In this document: positions 49,023 through 57,643 of the stretch, piece after piece | Numbering within the stretch: position 1 is the first letter of the stretch | How the letters are laid out: each line of letters opens with the position of its first letter | Assembly (NCBI RefSeq): GCF_009708215.1 | Contig: NZ_CP046175.1 | Coordinates: 1,984,001 to 2,048,000 of the forward strand | Direction: 5' to 3' | Length of the DNA stretch: 64,000 nt | Source: Occultella kanbiaonis | GTDB taxonomy: Bacteria > Actinomycetota > Actinomycetes > Actinomycetales > Beutenbergiaceae | Translations under genes and position numbers: made by a program | Notes under the pieces: generated by a model | What the model was told of the DNA's origin: nothing | Databases searched by the model: none | Seen by the model: the letters and a program-made list of their open reading frames with translations, nothing else

Positions 49023-49610
49023 ATGAATTCCGACGAGGCTCCTGCGACCGAGAGCGCCCGCCGCATGAACCGGGTCGAGCGGCGCGAACAGATCCTTGCC
49101 GCGGCCATCGTTGCGTTCGCGGAGGGCGGCTACGCCGGCACGACCACCGATCAGGTGGCACGGGTCGCCGGGGTCTCGCAGCCCTACGTCGTGCGGCTGT
49201 TCGGCACGAAGGCCGACCTCTTCGTCGAGGTGTTCGACCACGTCGCAGGCCAGATCCTCGAACGGTTCGAGCGGGTCGCGCCGGGTCCGGATGCGAAGCA
49301 GCGGATGGCGGACGCCTACACCGACCTCATCGGGGACCCGAACCGGCTCCGGGTCCTCATGCACGGCTTCGTGGTCGGCGCCGAACCTGCTGCCGTCGGC
49401 ACGCGCGCCCGTGAGGTCCTTGGCCGCGTGTTCGAGCTCTACCGCAGCCGCACCGGCGCAGACGTGGAGGCGGCCCGGACGTTCGTGGCGACCGGGATGC
49501 TGCTCAACGTGCTCTCCGCGCTCGAGGCGCCCCGGCACGTGGACGAGGACGAGAACCTGGCCGCGCTGGTCGAGTGCTCGATCGGCCGGATCGCGCAGGG
49601 CACCCGATGA
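49023..49610 (+). CDS. TetR family transcriptional regulator
   Basis: A 195-residue repressor. The helix-turn-helix domain is at ~15-60: RREQILAAAIVAFAEGGYAGTTTDQVARVAGVSQPYVVRLFGTKADLF is recognised in segments. The C-terminal ligand domain is helical and not specific. It is divergent from the MFS pump, which it probably controls. ATG 49023 is preferred over ATG 49014 because the TAACAT -10 box places transcription at 49023 (leaderless). The stop overlaps truB (ATGA), so this regulator is translationally coupled to a tRNA-modification gene. Confidence 0.9.
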   Translation: MNSDEAPATESARRMNRVERREQILAAAIVAFAEGGYAGTTTDQVARVAGVSQPYVVRLFGTKADLFVEVFDHVAGQILERFERVAPGPDAKQRMADAYTDLIGDPNRLRVLMHGFVVGAEPAAVGTRAREVLGRVFELYRSRTGADVEAARTFVATGMLLNVLSALEAPRHVDEDENLAALVECSIGRIAQGTR

Positions 49611-50494
49611 TCGACGGGATCGTCCTCGTCGACAAGCCGGACGGTCTGACCTCCCACGATGTCGTCGCCCGGGTGCGAAGGTTCGCCGGCACGAAGAAGG
49701 TCGGGCACGCCGGCACGCTCGACCCGATGGCCACGGGCCTGCTGGTGCTGGGCGTCAACCGCGCCACCCGGCTGCTGACCTACCTGGTCGGGGCGGACAA
49801 GACGTACCTGGCCACGATCCGGCTGGGGCAGGGGACCGTCAGCGACGACGCCGAGGGCGAGATCACGGCGACCCCGGGCCTGCCCGAGACCGACGACGAG
49901 GCGGTGCGCTCCGCCGTCGCCGGCCTCACCGGTGCGATCGACCAGGTACCGAGCGCCGTCAGTGCGATCAAGGTCGACGGCAAGCGGTCCTACGCCCGGG
50001 TGCGGGCCGGTGAGGACGTGGACCTGCCGGCCCGGCCGGTCACCGTGCATGCCTTCGAGGTGCTCGCGCGGCGGCCCGGCGTCGCCGCCGACGGCACCCC
50101 CGTCCAGGATCTCGACGTCGAGGTGCGCTGCTCCAGCGGCACCTACGTGCGCGCGCTCGCGCGCGACCTCGGTGCCGCGCTGGACAGCGCCGGTCACCTC
50201 ACGGCGCTGCGCCGGACCCGGGTCGGCGACTTCGACGTGGCGCAGGCGCAGACCCTGACGGACCTGGCCGACGACGGCGTCCGCGCCCTGGGGATGAGCG
50301 AGGTCGCCCGTCGGACCCTGCCGGGCCGTGACCTGACCGACGCCGAGACCACCGAACTGCGGTACGGGCGCCGCGTGCCGCCGTCGGGCCGTGACGGCGT
50401 GGTGGCCGCGTTCGCACCGGACGGACACGTGGTCGCGCTGGTCACCGACCGGGGCGAGGTCGCGCGTGCGGTGCTCGTACTCGACCCGGCCTGA
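49607..50494 (+). CDS. truB: tRNA pseudouridine-55 synthase TruB
   Basis: Isomerises U55 in the T-loop of tRNAs; 295 residues. The catalytic aspartate is D39 in GHAGTLDPMATG. KTYLATIRLG, QVPSAVSAIKVDGKRSYARVR and VRCSSGTYVRALARDLG are family blocks. A C-terminal domain (~215-295) completes it. ATG 49607 overlaps the tetR stop. A 15-bp direct repeat (CCTGATCGACGACCC at 50490 and 50507) sits across its stop codon. Confidence 0.95.
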   Translation: MIDGIVLVDKPDGLTSHDVVARVRRFAGTKKVGHAGTLDPMATGLLVLGVNRATRLLTYLVGADKTYLATIRLGQGTVSDDAEGEITATPGLPETDDEAVRSAVAGLTGAIDQVPSAVSAIKVDGKRSYARVRAGEDVDLPARPVTVHAFEVLARRPGVAADGTPVQDLDVEVRCSSGTYVRALARDLGAALDSAGHLTALRRTRVGDFDVAQAQTLTDLADDGVRALGMSEVARRTLPGRDLTDAETTELRYGRRVPPSGRDGVVAAFAPDGHVVALVTDRGEVARAVLVLDPA

Positions 50495-50528
50495 TCGACG
50501 ACCCCGCCTGATCGACGACCCGGTCCGA

Positions 50529-51722
50529 TCAGTCACCCGGCGCGACGGTGCCCCGCAGGACGCGGGTCTGCATGGTCGAGCCCGGTTCGATGCCGACGCC
50601 GTGCCACCACGCATCCAGTTCCGGCGACGACGTGCGGGCGAGCAGGTCGGCGTACTCGCGGGAGGAGTGCGTGTTGACCGAGCCCCAGACACCGGTGACC
50701 TCGATCGCGGCGTCCGCGGCGCCGCCGATCCGGGCGACCGGGTCGAGCGGGTTGCGGACCGAGACCAGCGTGGTGCCGGCCGGGAGGTCGAAGTTCCCAC
50801 CGCCCGCACCGGTCGTGACGACCGAGGCGAGGTCGTAGCGGGCGCGGATGAAGGGGTCGGCCGCGAGGTCGAGCGCCGCGAAGCTGCTCTGGCTGTGCGT
50901 GGCCAGATGGACTGGGACGCCATCGGGTACCTGGTCCAGGGCCGCGAGCATGACCCGCCGGATCGGGGTGTCCTTGCCGGACGCCGCCCCGACCGCGCCG
51001 TACGCGCCCATCGGGTTCGCGCCGTCGGGGTCAAGGGACCAGTCCTGGGTGCCGGGCACGTACATCAGCGCGACCTGGCTGCCGTCCGGCCGGGTGATCA
51101 CGTCGAGGCGCACCGCGCCGTCGTGGTCGTACAGGTCGGCCATGTCGTGGAGCAGATCCGCCGGCCCGGTGGGCAGCGTGTCGGTGATCGCGACCTCGTC
51201 GGTGACGTCGGCGACCGAGGTCCGAGCGGCCCGGTCGTCCGCCACCCCGACCAGGTGCCCGACGAGCCGCGGCCCCGCGACCGCACTGAGGACGCCGCCG
51301 ACCGGCCCGCCGACCGCGCTCCCGACCAGGCCGAGCAGGACCCGACCGGCGCCGCGCGCCCAGCCGGCCTCGCGCGCCTCCCGGTCGGCGTCGGCGGCCG
51401 CGTCGAGGCCGGTGACCGCGCCGATGGTCGGGGGAGGTGTCGGTCCGGCGCCGGGCCCGCTGCTGGCGTTCTCCTGCTCGACGGCGTCCCGTGCGACCTG
51501 CGCGGACGCGCTCAGCAGTGCGTCGCTGACGCCTCGTAGACCGGGCGCACAGCGCCCGGTCCAGTCGTCGGCGAAGCGCTGGCGGTCCGGGCCCGACCAG
51601 GTCAGGGCGCCGACGGCGATCTCGACCCGGCCCGCGACGTCGGCAAGGGTCCGTGCCCCCGCCGCGGCCGCCGACGACCAGTCCCGCAGCGCGGTGACGT
51701 CCGCGCCGTGGGTGACGCTCAC
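50529..51722 (-). CDS. WXG100-like N-terminal domain fused to an alpha/beta-hydrolase (lipase-like) domain
   Basis: A 397-residue protein not assigned to a named family. Residues ~8-85 are helical with a W42-S43-G44 turn (ALTWSGPDRQRFADDW), the pattern of WXG100 proteins exported by type VII systems. Residues ~121-160 are a Gly-rich hydrophobic stretch (GLVGSAVGGPVGGVLSAVAG). The rest looks like an alpha/beta hydrolase with a possible triad: S277 (ATHSQSSFAA), D327 (NPLDPV) and H352 (NTHSSREY). GTG 51722 overlaps the stop of the upstream gene (GTGA). It could be a secreted lipase or toxin; no secretion genes are nearby. Confidence 0.7.
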   Translation of the reverse strand: MSVTHGADVTALRDWSSAAAAGARTLADVAGRVEIAVGALTWSGPDRQRFADDWTGRCAPGLRGVSDALLSASAQVARDAVEQENASSGPGAGPTPPPTIGAVTGLDAAADADREAREAGWARGAGRVLLGLVGSAVGGPVGGVLSAVAGPRLVGHLVGVADDRAARTSVADVTDEVAITDTLPTGPADLLHDMADLYDHDGAVRLDVITRPDGSQVALMYVPGTQDWSLDPDGANPMGAYGAVGAASGKDTPIRRVMLAALDQVPDGVPVHLATHSQSSFAALDLAADPFIRARYDLASVVTTGAGGGNFDLPAGTTLVSVRNPLDPVARIGGAADAAIEVTGVWGSVNTHSSREYADLLARTSSPELDAWWHGVGIEPGSTMQTRVLRGTVAPGD

Positions 51723-52222
51723 GTCGCCCGCCCGTGAACCAGCGCCTGCACGTCGCCGGCAAGGCCCGGACCGGTCTCGACCGTCCGGATCGTCCCGCCG
51801 GCATCGGCGACCATGACCACGGCGTCGGTCCCGAGCCCAGCCGCGACCTCGGCGACGGCCTCGCCCACGGGTGTGCCGCCGTCGACCGCTGCGATCTCGA
51901 AGCCGTTGCGGCCGTCCGGGGCGACGAGCAGCACTCGGTCCCGGCCGATCGCGGCCAGCACGGCCAGGGCGTCCGCCGTCCCGACCGAGACCAGCGCCGA
52001 GGCCGAGGTGAGCACGTCCCCGGCGATGGCCGCGTCGGCCCGCGGCAGCTCGTCGTCGCCGAGAGTGCGCGGCGAGCCCTGCGAGGCCCGTCCGGCCGGA
52101 GCGGGCGCGGGGACGCCGAGCGCCGCCGCCACCAGGGCGGCCGATCGACCCGGCCGCAGCGAGAGCAGCCATGCAAGTTCCGCCGTCGTGAGCCGGAGCG
52201 CCGCGGTGGGGGAGGTGGGCAT
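51719..52222 (-). CDS. Small protein coupled to the WXG-hydrolase gene, unknown family
   Basis: A 167-residue soluble, Ala/Gly/Val-rich protein that I do not recognise. It starts with ALRLTTAELAWLLSLRPG, resembling the start of the divergent 52308-52907 protein (VLRLDANELALLLANTPTP); the two also share a middle beta-rich region and an AVAEVAA/AVAEAVADL helix. They may be diverged paralogues, perhaps chaperone or immunity partners of the WXG-hydrolase. ATG 52222 is 7 nt after TAGCGT (minus strand), so the mRNA may be leaderless. Its stop overlaps the hydrolase start. Confidence 0.65.
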   Translation of the reverse strand: MPTSPTAALRLTTAELAWLLSLRPGRSAALVAAALGVPAPAPAGRASQGSPRTLGDDELPRADAAIAGDVLTSASALVSVGTADALAVLAAIGRDRVLLVAPDGRNGFEIAAVDGGTPVGEAVAEVAAGLGTDAVVMVADAGGTIRTVETGPGLAGDVQALVHGRAT

Positions 52223-52229
52223 GGCGCCG

Positions 52230-52301
52230 ACGCTAGGGGACCTCGCCGGGCCGGACCAGGCCAGGGCGGGCGGAAACTTCCGCCGCCGGCGTCGCTAGCG
52301 T
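52230..52301. promoter_or_regulatory. Divergent promoter pair with palindrome, WXG-hydrolase cluster
   Basis: Both directions use the same -10 hexamer TAGCGT: minus strand at 52235-52230 (7 nt before ATG 52222) and plus strand at 52296-52301 (6 nt before ATG 52308). Between them lies the palindrome GCGGAA-AC-TTCCGC (52270-52283), at the plus-strand -35 position, a candidate operator or alternative sigma element. Confidence 0.55.
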
Positions 52302-52307
52302 GGGTAC

Positions 52308-52907
52308 ATGACTGCCTTCCAGGATCCGACCGTCGCCCTGCCCTCTGTCCCCGTCCTCCGTCTCGACGCGAACGAGTTGGCGCTGCTGCTCGCGAACACG
52401 CCCACTCCCGCGGCCCGGATCAGCGGGGCCGTCTTCGGCCTGGACCCCGAGGCCGGCAGCGACAGTGACAGCGACAGCGCCCCGGACCTGGCCCGGGGCC
52501 GAGAGTCGCTGGTCGGTCGGGGTCTGCTCGGTCCGTCCGGAGCGGTCGGGGACGCGAAGCGGGTGTCCCACGTCCTCACCCACTCCCGGGCCTGGATCAG
52601 AGTGATCGGCGCATCCGGGGACGCCGCGCACGTGGTGATGGGTGCGGGGCACGCCGTGCTCAGCTCGCCGATCCCGAACGGCCATGAGTTCGCGCCGATC
52701 GTCGCGTCGGTGGCGGTCGCCGAGGCGGTCGCCGACCTGGTCGGCGCGGTCGTGCAGCGCTCGGGCAGACCCGCGAAGGTCCATGTGGTGCGGCTCGGGG
52801 CGGCGCGAACCGATGACGTCATCGACGTGCCTGTCGACTTCCTGGAGCGGGACGTCGTGATCGACGTGGTCCGGTCGCTCGGCCTCCCGCTCAGCGACGT
52901 GCGCTGA
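52308..52907 (+). CDS. Small protein divergent from the WXG-hydrolase operon, unknown family
   Basis: A 199-residue soluble protein with no recognised domain. A helix-rich start (VLRLDANELALLLANTPTP) is followed by a Ser/Asp repeat (SDSDSDS, ~50-56), a helix ESLVGRGLLGPSG, and alternating beta/helix segments (AWIRVIGASGDAAHVVM; VAVAEAVADLVGAVVQ). The overall pattern matches the 167-residue protein encoded on the other strand, and loosely recalls EspG-type ESX chaperones, but this is not established. ATG 52308 lies 6 nt after TAGCGT, a leaderless layout. Confidence 0.65.
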   Translation: MTAFQDPTVALPSVPVLRLDANELALLLANTPTPAARISGAVFGLDPEAGSDSDSDSAPDLARGRESLVGRGLLGPSGAVGDAKRVSHVLTHSRAWIRVIGASGDAAHVVMGAGHAVLSSPIPNGHEFAPIVASVAVAEAVADLVGAVVQRSGRPAKVHVVRLGAARTDDVIDVPVDFLERDVVIDVVRSLGLPLSDVR

Positions 52908-52939
52908 CCGCCGGTGCCGCCGCGAACGCGGACCGCCCC

Positions 52940-52968
52940 TTGACGTTTGGCATATCGCGATATATCGT
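52940..52968 (+). promoter_or_regulatory. padR promoter with palindromic operator
   Basis: TTGACG (52940-52945) and TATCGT (52963-52968) are 17 bp apart. The perfect palindrome ATATCGCGATAT (52952-52963) lies in the spacer and touches the -10 box. The arrangement suggests autorepression by the PadR protein. Confidence 0.65.
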
Positions 52969-52993
52969 GAGCGTGTCGACGAAAGGACACGAC

Positions 52994-53719
52994 ATGACTT
53001 ACCACGATGACTCACACATCAGCGGCGCCCGTGGGCGCCGAGGCCGGGGTGTTCCCGGCGAATCCCGCGCCCGTCGCGACGGTTACGGCGACGCGTTCGA
53101 ACCCGGGCAGATGCCCGACTACCTCGCCGGCCGAGGCTTCGGTCCGCGCCGGCGCCGCGGTGGACGTGGCCCGATCCCCGAAGGCGCCGGTGCGCCGGAC
53201 TTCGCGGGCGGACCGCACCGCGGCCACCGTGGCCATGGCCGCGGCCGCCGCGGGCCACGTCCGCGTGGCGACGTCCGCGCCGCGATCCTGCTCCTCCTGG
53301 CGGAGGAGCCGCGGCACGGCTACCAGCTGATCCAGGAGATCGGCGAGCGCAGCTCCGGAGCGTGGACGCCGAGCCCCGGCTCCATCTACCCGACGCTGCA
53401 GGCACTCGAGGATGAGGGATTGCTCACCATCGAGAACATCGAGGGCCGGCGCACCGCGGCACTGACCGAGGCGGGCCGGACGTACGTCGAGGAGAACCGG
53501 GCGTCGCTCGGCACGCCCTGGGAGGTCGGTGGCCCCGATGCCGCGCTGGCCGTCCGCCGCAGCATGATGGCCTTCATGGATGCCGCGAAGCAGGTGGTCC
53601 GGGTCGGTGACGCCGCGCAGCAGCAGGCTGCCGTCGCGATCCTGGACGGCGCTCGCAAGGACCTCTACCGGGTCCTCGCCGAGGACTCCGAGGCCGCCGA
53701 CACCGACACGGACTCGTAA
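52994..53719 (+). CDS. PadR family regulator with an Arg/Gly-rich N-terminal extension
   Basis: A 241-residue regulator. The PadR winged helix starts at ~97 (DVRAAILLLLAEEPRHGYQLIQEI) and includes GSIYPTLQALEDEGLL and RRTAALTEAGR. A helical C-terminal dimerisation part follows, ending in an acidic tail. The first ~95 residues are a basic, Arg/Gly/His-rich, low-complexity region (GRGFGPRRRRGGRG). ATG 52994 follows GAAAGGA. No transporter gene is adjacent, so its target beyond itself is unclear. Confidence 0.9.
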   Translation: MTYHDDSHISGARGRRGRGVPGESRARRDGYGDAFEPGQMPDYLAGRGFGPRRRRGGRGPIPEGAGAPDFAGGPHRGHRGHGRGRRGPRPRGDVRAAILLLLAEEPRHGYQLIQEIGERSSGAWTPSPGSIYPTLQALEDEGLLTIENIEGRRTAALTEAGRTYVEENRASLGTPWEVGGPDAALAVRRSMMAFMDAAKQVVRVGDAAQQQAAVAILDGARKDLYRVLAEDSEAADTDTDS

Positions 53720-53801
53720 CGCCTTCGCGCGCACCCGCCCGGAGGTGGCACGCTTGGCCTCGGTGTCCCGACCCGGGACCACATGGGAGGCGAACAAGAA
53801 C

Positions 53802-54791
53802 GTGCGGCGCTGGAACGGCATCACGGAGATTCCTGCGGATCTGACCGCGAGCGTGCTCACCATCGGCAATTTCGACGGCGTCCACCTCGGGCACCGCGCG
53901 GTGCTCGCCGAGGTGGTGGCCGCGGCGCGCGCCGAGGGGGTTCCGGCCGTTGCGGTCACCTTCGACCCCCACCCCGCCACGGTGCACCGGCCCGAGAGCG
54001 CGCCGACGCTGCTGACGGGGCTCGACGACCGGTTGGCGCTGATGGCGCAGACCGGACTGGACGCCGTCCTGGTCGTCGGCTACACGGAGGAGTTCGCCCG
54101 GCAGGCGCCGGAGGAGTTCGTGCGCCGCTACTTCGTGCAGGCGCTGCACGCGCGCCGCGTCGTGATCGGCGAGGACATCCGCTTCGGCTGGGGCAACGTG
54201 GGGGACCGCACCACGATGACCGAGCTGGGCCGTCGCCTGGGGTTCGAGGTCGAGGTGGTCCACGACGTCGCCGAGCCGGGGGAGCGGCGCTGGTCCTCCA
54301 CCTGGGTCCGGGAACTGCTCGCCGAGGGCGACTGCGCGGGTGTGACCCGCGTCCTCGGGCGGCCGCACCGGATGCGTGGGGTCGTCGTCCACGGCGAGGC
54401 CCGTGGGCGTGAGATGGGGTTCCCGACGGCGAACCTCGACACCGGCGCGACCGGCACCATCCCCGCCGACGGCGTGTACGCGGGCTGGCTCGTGCGGTAC
54501 CCGGGCGCGCCGGAGGAGGTCTCGTTGCCAGCGGCCGTCTCGATCGGCACGAACCCCACCTTCGACGGTGTCCAGCGCCGGGTGGAGGCCCATGTGCTCG
54601 GCCGCACCGACCTGGACCTCTACGACGAGGAGGTCGTGGTGGAGTTCGTGCGCCGGCTGCGTCCGACGCTTCGTTACGAGGGGATGGCAGCGCTCATCGA
54701 GCAGATGCGCCAGGACGTCATCGCCGCCGCCGACGTGCTCGGCGTGCCCCACCCGGCCCAGCTGCCGGCCTCCGGGTCCGCCACGCACTGA
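53802..54791 (+). CDS. ribF: Bifunctional riboflavin kinase / FAD synthetase
   Basis: Makes FMN from riboflavin and then FAD; 329 residues. The N-terminal nucleotidyltransferase domain has [15 protein letters not shown] and TFDPHPATV, with [15 protein letters not shown] later. The C-terminal flavokinase has [16 protein letters not shown] and [13 protein letters not shown] 53802 follows GGGAGG at longer than usual spacing (about 11 nt); GTG 53763 is an alternative start. It is normally next to truB; here four genes intervene. Confidence 0.93.
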   Translation: MRRWNGITEIPADLTASVLTIGNFDGVHLGHRAVLAEVVAAARAEGVPAVAVTFDPHPATVHRPESAPTLLTGLDDRLALMAQTGLDAVLVVGYTEEFARQAPEEFVRRYFVQALHARRVVIGEDIRFGWGNVGDRTTMTELGRRLGFEVEVVHDVAEPGERRWSSTWVRELLAEGDCAGVTRVLGRPHRMRGVVVHGEARGREMGFPTANLDTGATGTIPADGVYAGWLVRYPGAPEEVSLPAAVSIGTNPTFDGVQRRVEAHVLGRTDLDLYDEEVVVEFVRRLRPTLRYEGMAALIEQMRQDVIAAADVLGVPHPAQLPASGSATH

Positions 54792-54928
54792 GGCCCGGCA
54801 GCCACGCGATTCCTCGGCCCCCTCCAGCGGGTGATAACCTGAGCGTTGCCGTCAGATCGGCCGCGGATTCGTCATGCCCGGGAGAACATGCCCCGGAGCT
54901 CCGCGCAACGAACACACCAAGGAGAACC

Positions 54929-55198
54929 GTGGCCCTCGATGTCGCAGTCAAGTCGCAGATCATTGCCGAATACGCCACCCACGAGGGTGACACCGGCTCC
55001 CCTGAGGTCCAGATCGCGCTGCTCTCGCGGCGGATCAAGGACCTGACCGAGCACTTCAAGGAGCACAAGCACGACCACCACTCGCGTCGTGGCCTGCTGC
55101 TCCTGGTCGGCCAGCGCCGTCGCCTCCTCGGCTACCTGCGCGACGTCGACATCGAGCGTTACCGCTCGCTCATCGAACGTCTCGGCCTGCGCCGATAG
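54929..55198 (+). CDS. rpsO: 30S ribosomal protein S15
   Basis: S15 binds 16S rRNA early in 30S assembly; 89 residues, the family length. [43 protein letters not shown] and [13 protein letters not shown] are diagnostic. GTG 54929 follows AAGGAG. A TAACCT -10-like box at 54835-54840 would give a ~90-nt leader. A terminator hairpin separates it from pnp. Confidence 0.97.
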   Translation: MALDVAVKSQIIAEYATHEGDTGSPEVQIALLSRRIKDLTEHFKEHKHDHHSRRGLLLLVGQRRRLLGYLRDVDIERYRSLIERLGLRR

Positions 55199-55205
55199 TG
55201 ACGTG

Positions 55206-55245
55206 ACCGGCCGGCCCGGGACCCCAGGGTTCCGGGCCGGCCGGT
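55206..55245 (+). terminator. Terminator hairpin between rpsO and pnp
   Basis: ACCGGCCGGCCCGG (55206-55219) pairs with CCGGGCCGGCCGGT (55232-55245) around a 12-nt loop. It begins 8 bp after the rpsO stop. Confidence 0.85.
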
Positions 55246-55405
55246 TCATGTGCCCGCCGGTGCGCGGGCGCCGTATCACCCACAACTACAGACAAACCAC
55301 CCACTCGGGGCTTTCGTTGGTCCTCGGTAGTGGCTTCCGGACAGGCGTCCGTGGGCCTCGATCGATGACCGTCGAGCCCCGGACGAACACGAAGGAGGGC
55401 ACCCC

Positions 55406-57643
55406 ATGGAGGGTCCCGAGATTCAGTTCGCCGAAGCCGTCATCAACAACGGCAGTTTCGGCACGCGCACGGTCCGCTTCGAGACGGGTCGTCTCGCCAA
55501 GCAGTCCGGCGGCGCCGCCGTCGCGTACCTCGACGAGGACACGATGTTGCTGTCGACCACGACGGCCGGCAAGTACCCCAAGGACCAGTTCGACTTCTTC
55601 CCGCTGACGGTGGACGTCGAGGAGCGCCAGTACGCCGCCGGGAAGATCCCCGGCTCGTTCTTCCGCCGTGAGGGCCGTCCCTCGACCGAGGCGATCCTGG
55701 CCTGCCGCCTGATCGACCGGCCGCTGCGTCCGCTCTTCGTCAAGGGCCTGCGCAACGAGGTCCAGGTCGTCGAGACGATCCTCGCGATCCACCCCGACGA
55801 CTCCTACGACATCCTCGCGATCAACGCCGCGTCGATGTCCACCCAGCTCTCCGGCCTGCCGTTCTCCGGCCCGGTCGGGGCGGTCCGGATCGCCCTGATC
55901 GACGGTCAGTGGGTCGCCTTCCCGCGCTACAGCGAGACCGAGCGCGCCGTGTTCTCCATGGTCGTCGCCGGCCGCGCGGTGACCGTCGCCGACGGCACCA
56001 CCGACGTCGCGATCGCGATGATCGAGGCCGAGGCCACCGACAACGCCTGGACGCTCATCAAGGAGCAGGGTGTCGGCGCCCCGACCGAAGAGGTCGTCGC
56101 GCAGGGCCTGGAGGCAGCGAAGCCCTTCATCAAGGTGCTCGTCGAGGCCCAGCAGGACCTCGCCACCCGAGCCGCGAAGGAGGTGCAGGAGTTCCCGCTG
56201 TTCCCCGACTACCAGCCCGACGCCTACGCCGCCGTGGAGGCCGAGGTCGGCCAGGCGCTGTCCGACGCCCTCGCCATCGCCGGCAAGCAGGAGCGCGAGA
56301 GCCGGATCGACGAGATCAAGGACGCCATGGTCGGCGCCCTCCAGAACGGTTTCGACGGTCGCGAGAAGGAACTCTCCGCTGCCTACCGCGCGGTCACCAA
56401 GAAGCTGATCCGCCAGCGCATCCTCACCGACGGCTTCCGGATCGACGGGCGTGGGCTGCGGGACATCCGCACCCTCTCCGCCGAGGTCGAGGTACTGCCC
56501 CGCGTGCACGGTTCGGCGCTGTTCGAGCGCGGCGAGACCCAGATCCTTGGTGTCACGACGCTGAACATGCTGAAGATGGAGCAGCAGCTCGACACGCTGT
56601 CCCCGCAGACGCGCAAGCGCTACATGCACAACTACAACTTCCCGCCCTACTCGACCGGTGAGACCGGCCGGGTGGGCAGCCCGAAGCGGCGCGAGATCGG
56701 CCACGGCGCCCTCGCCGAGCGCGCGATCATGCCGGTGCTGCCGAGCCGCGAGGAGTTCCCGTACGCGATCCGTCAGGTGTCCGAGGCTCTCGGCTCCAAC
56801 GGGTCGACGTCCATGGGTTCCGTGTGCGCCTCGACCCTGTCCCTGCTGAACGCCGGGGTGCCGCTGCGCGCGCCCGTCGCCGGCATCGCGATGGGCCTGG
56901 TCTCGGACACCGTTGACGGGGAGACCCGCTACGCGGCGCTCACCGACATCCTTGGCGCCGAGGACGCGTTCGGCGACATGGACTTCAAGGTCGCCGGTAC
57001 CCGCGAGTTCGTCACCGCGATCCAGCTCGACACCAAGCTCGACGGCATCCCCGCCTCCGTGCTCGGTGGTGCGCTCACCCAGGCCCGCGAGGCCCGGCTG
57101 CACATCCTGGACGTCATGGCCGAGGCCATCGACACCCCGGACGAGATGGCCCCGACGGCGCCGCGCGTGATCACCGTCCAGGTCCCGGTATCCAAGATCG
57201 GCGAGGTCATCGGGCCGAAGGGCAAGATGATCAACCAGATCCAGGAGGACACCGGCGCCGACATCTCCATCGAGGACGACGGCACCGTGTTCATCGGCGC
57301 GACGGACGGCCCCTCGGCCGAGGCCGCGCGTCAGGCGATCAATGCGATCGCCAACCCGCAGATGCCCGAGGTGGGCGAGCGGTTCGTGGGCACGGTCGTC
57401 AAGACGACCTCCTTCGGCGCGTTCGTGTCGCTGTCCCCGGGCAAGGACGGGCTGCTGCACATCTCCCAGGTGCGCCGCCTCGTCGGTGGCAAGCGGGTGG
57501 AGAACGTCGAGGACGTGCTGTCCGTGGGTCAGAAGGTCGAGGTCGAACTGGCCGAGATCGACCCGCGCGGCAAGCTCTCGCTGCACGCCGTCATCGCAGA
57601 GGACGACGCCGAGAAGTCGGAGTCCGCGCCTGCGGATGCGTGA
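55406..57643 (+). CDS. pnp: Polyribonucleotide nucleotidyltransferase (PNPase)
   Basis: Phosphorolytic 3'-5' exoribonuclease of RNA decay; also acts as guanosine pentaphosphate synthetase in actinobacteria. 745 residues: RNase PH domain 1 ([40 protein letters not shown]), linker helices, RNase PH domain 2 ([26 protein letters not shown]), KH ([15 protein letters not shown]) and S1 ([15 protein letters not shown]) domains. ATG 55406 follows GGAGGG. Its stop overlaps the M16 peptidase start by 8 bp. Confidence 0.97.
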   Translation: MEGPEIQFAEAVINNGSFGTRTVRFETGRLAKQSGGAAVAYLDEDTMLLSTTTAGKYPKDQFDFFPLTVDVEERQYAAGKIPGSFFRREGRPSTEAILACRLIDRPLRPLFVKGLRNEVQVVETILAIHPDDSYDILAINAASMSTQLSGLPFSGPVGAVRIALIDGQWVAFPRYSETERAVFSMVVAGRAVTVADGTTDVAIAMIEAEATDNAWTLIKEQGVGAPTEEVVAQGLEAAKPFIKVLVEAQQDLATRAAKEVQEFPLFPDYQPDAYAAVEAEVGQALSDALAIAGKQERESRIDEIKDAMVGALQNGFDGREKELSAAYRAVTKKLIRQRILTDGFRIDGRGLRDIRTLSAEVEVLPRVHGSALFERGETQILGVTTLNMLKMEQQLDTLSPQTRKRYMHNYNFPPYSTGETGRVGSPKRREIGHGALAERAIMPVLPSREEFPYAIRQVSEALGSNGSTSMGSVCASTLSLLNAGVPLRAPVAGIAMGLVSDTVDGETRYAALTDILGAEDAFGDMDFKVAGTREFVTAIQLDTKLDGIPASVLGGALTQAREARLHILDVMAEAIDTPDEMAPTAPRVITVQVPVSKIGEVIGPKGKMINQIQEDTGADISIEDDGTVFIGATDGPSAEAARQAINAIANPQMPEVGERFVGTVVKTTSFGAFVSLSPGKDGLLHISQVRRLVGGKRVENVEDVLSVGQKVEVELAEIDPRGKLSLHAVIAEDDAEKSESAPADA

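Noticed and set aside
51723-52172. N-terminal extension of the WXG-hydrolase frame up to 52172
   Set aside because: The extension would overlap the 167-residue gene completely. GTG 51722 overlapping that gene's stop gives a clean start and a domain that begins at once.
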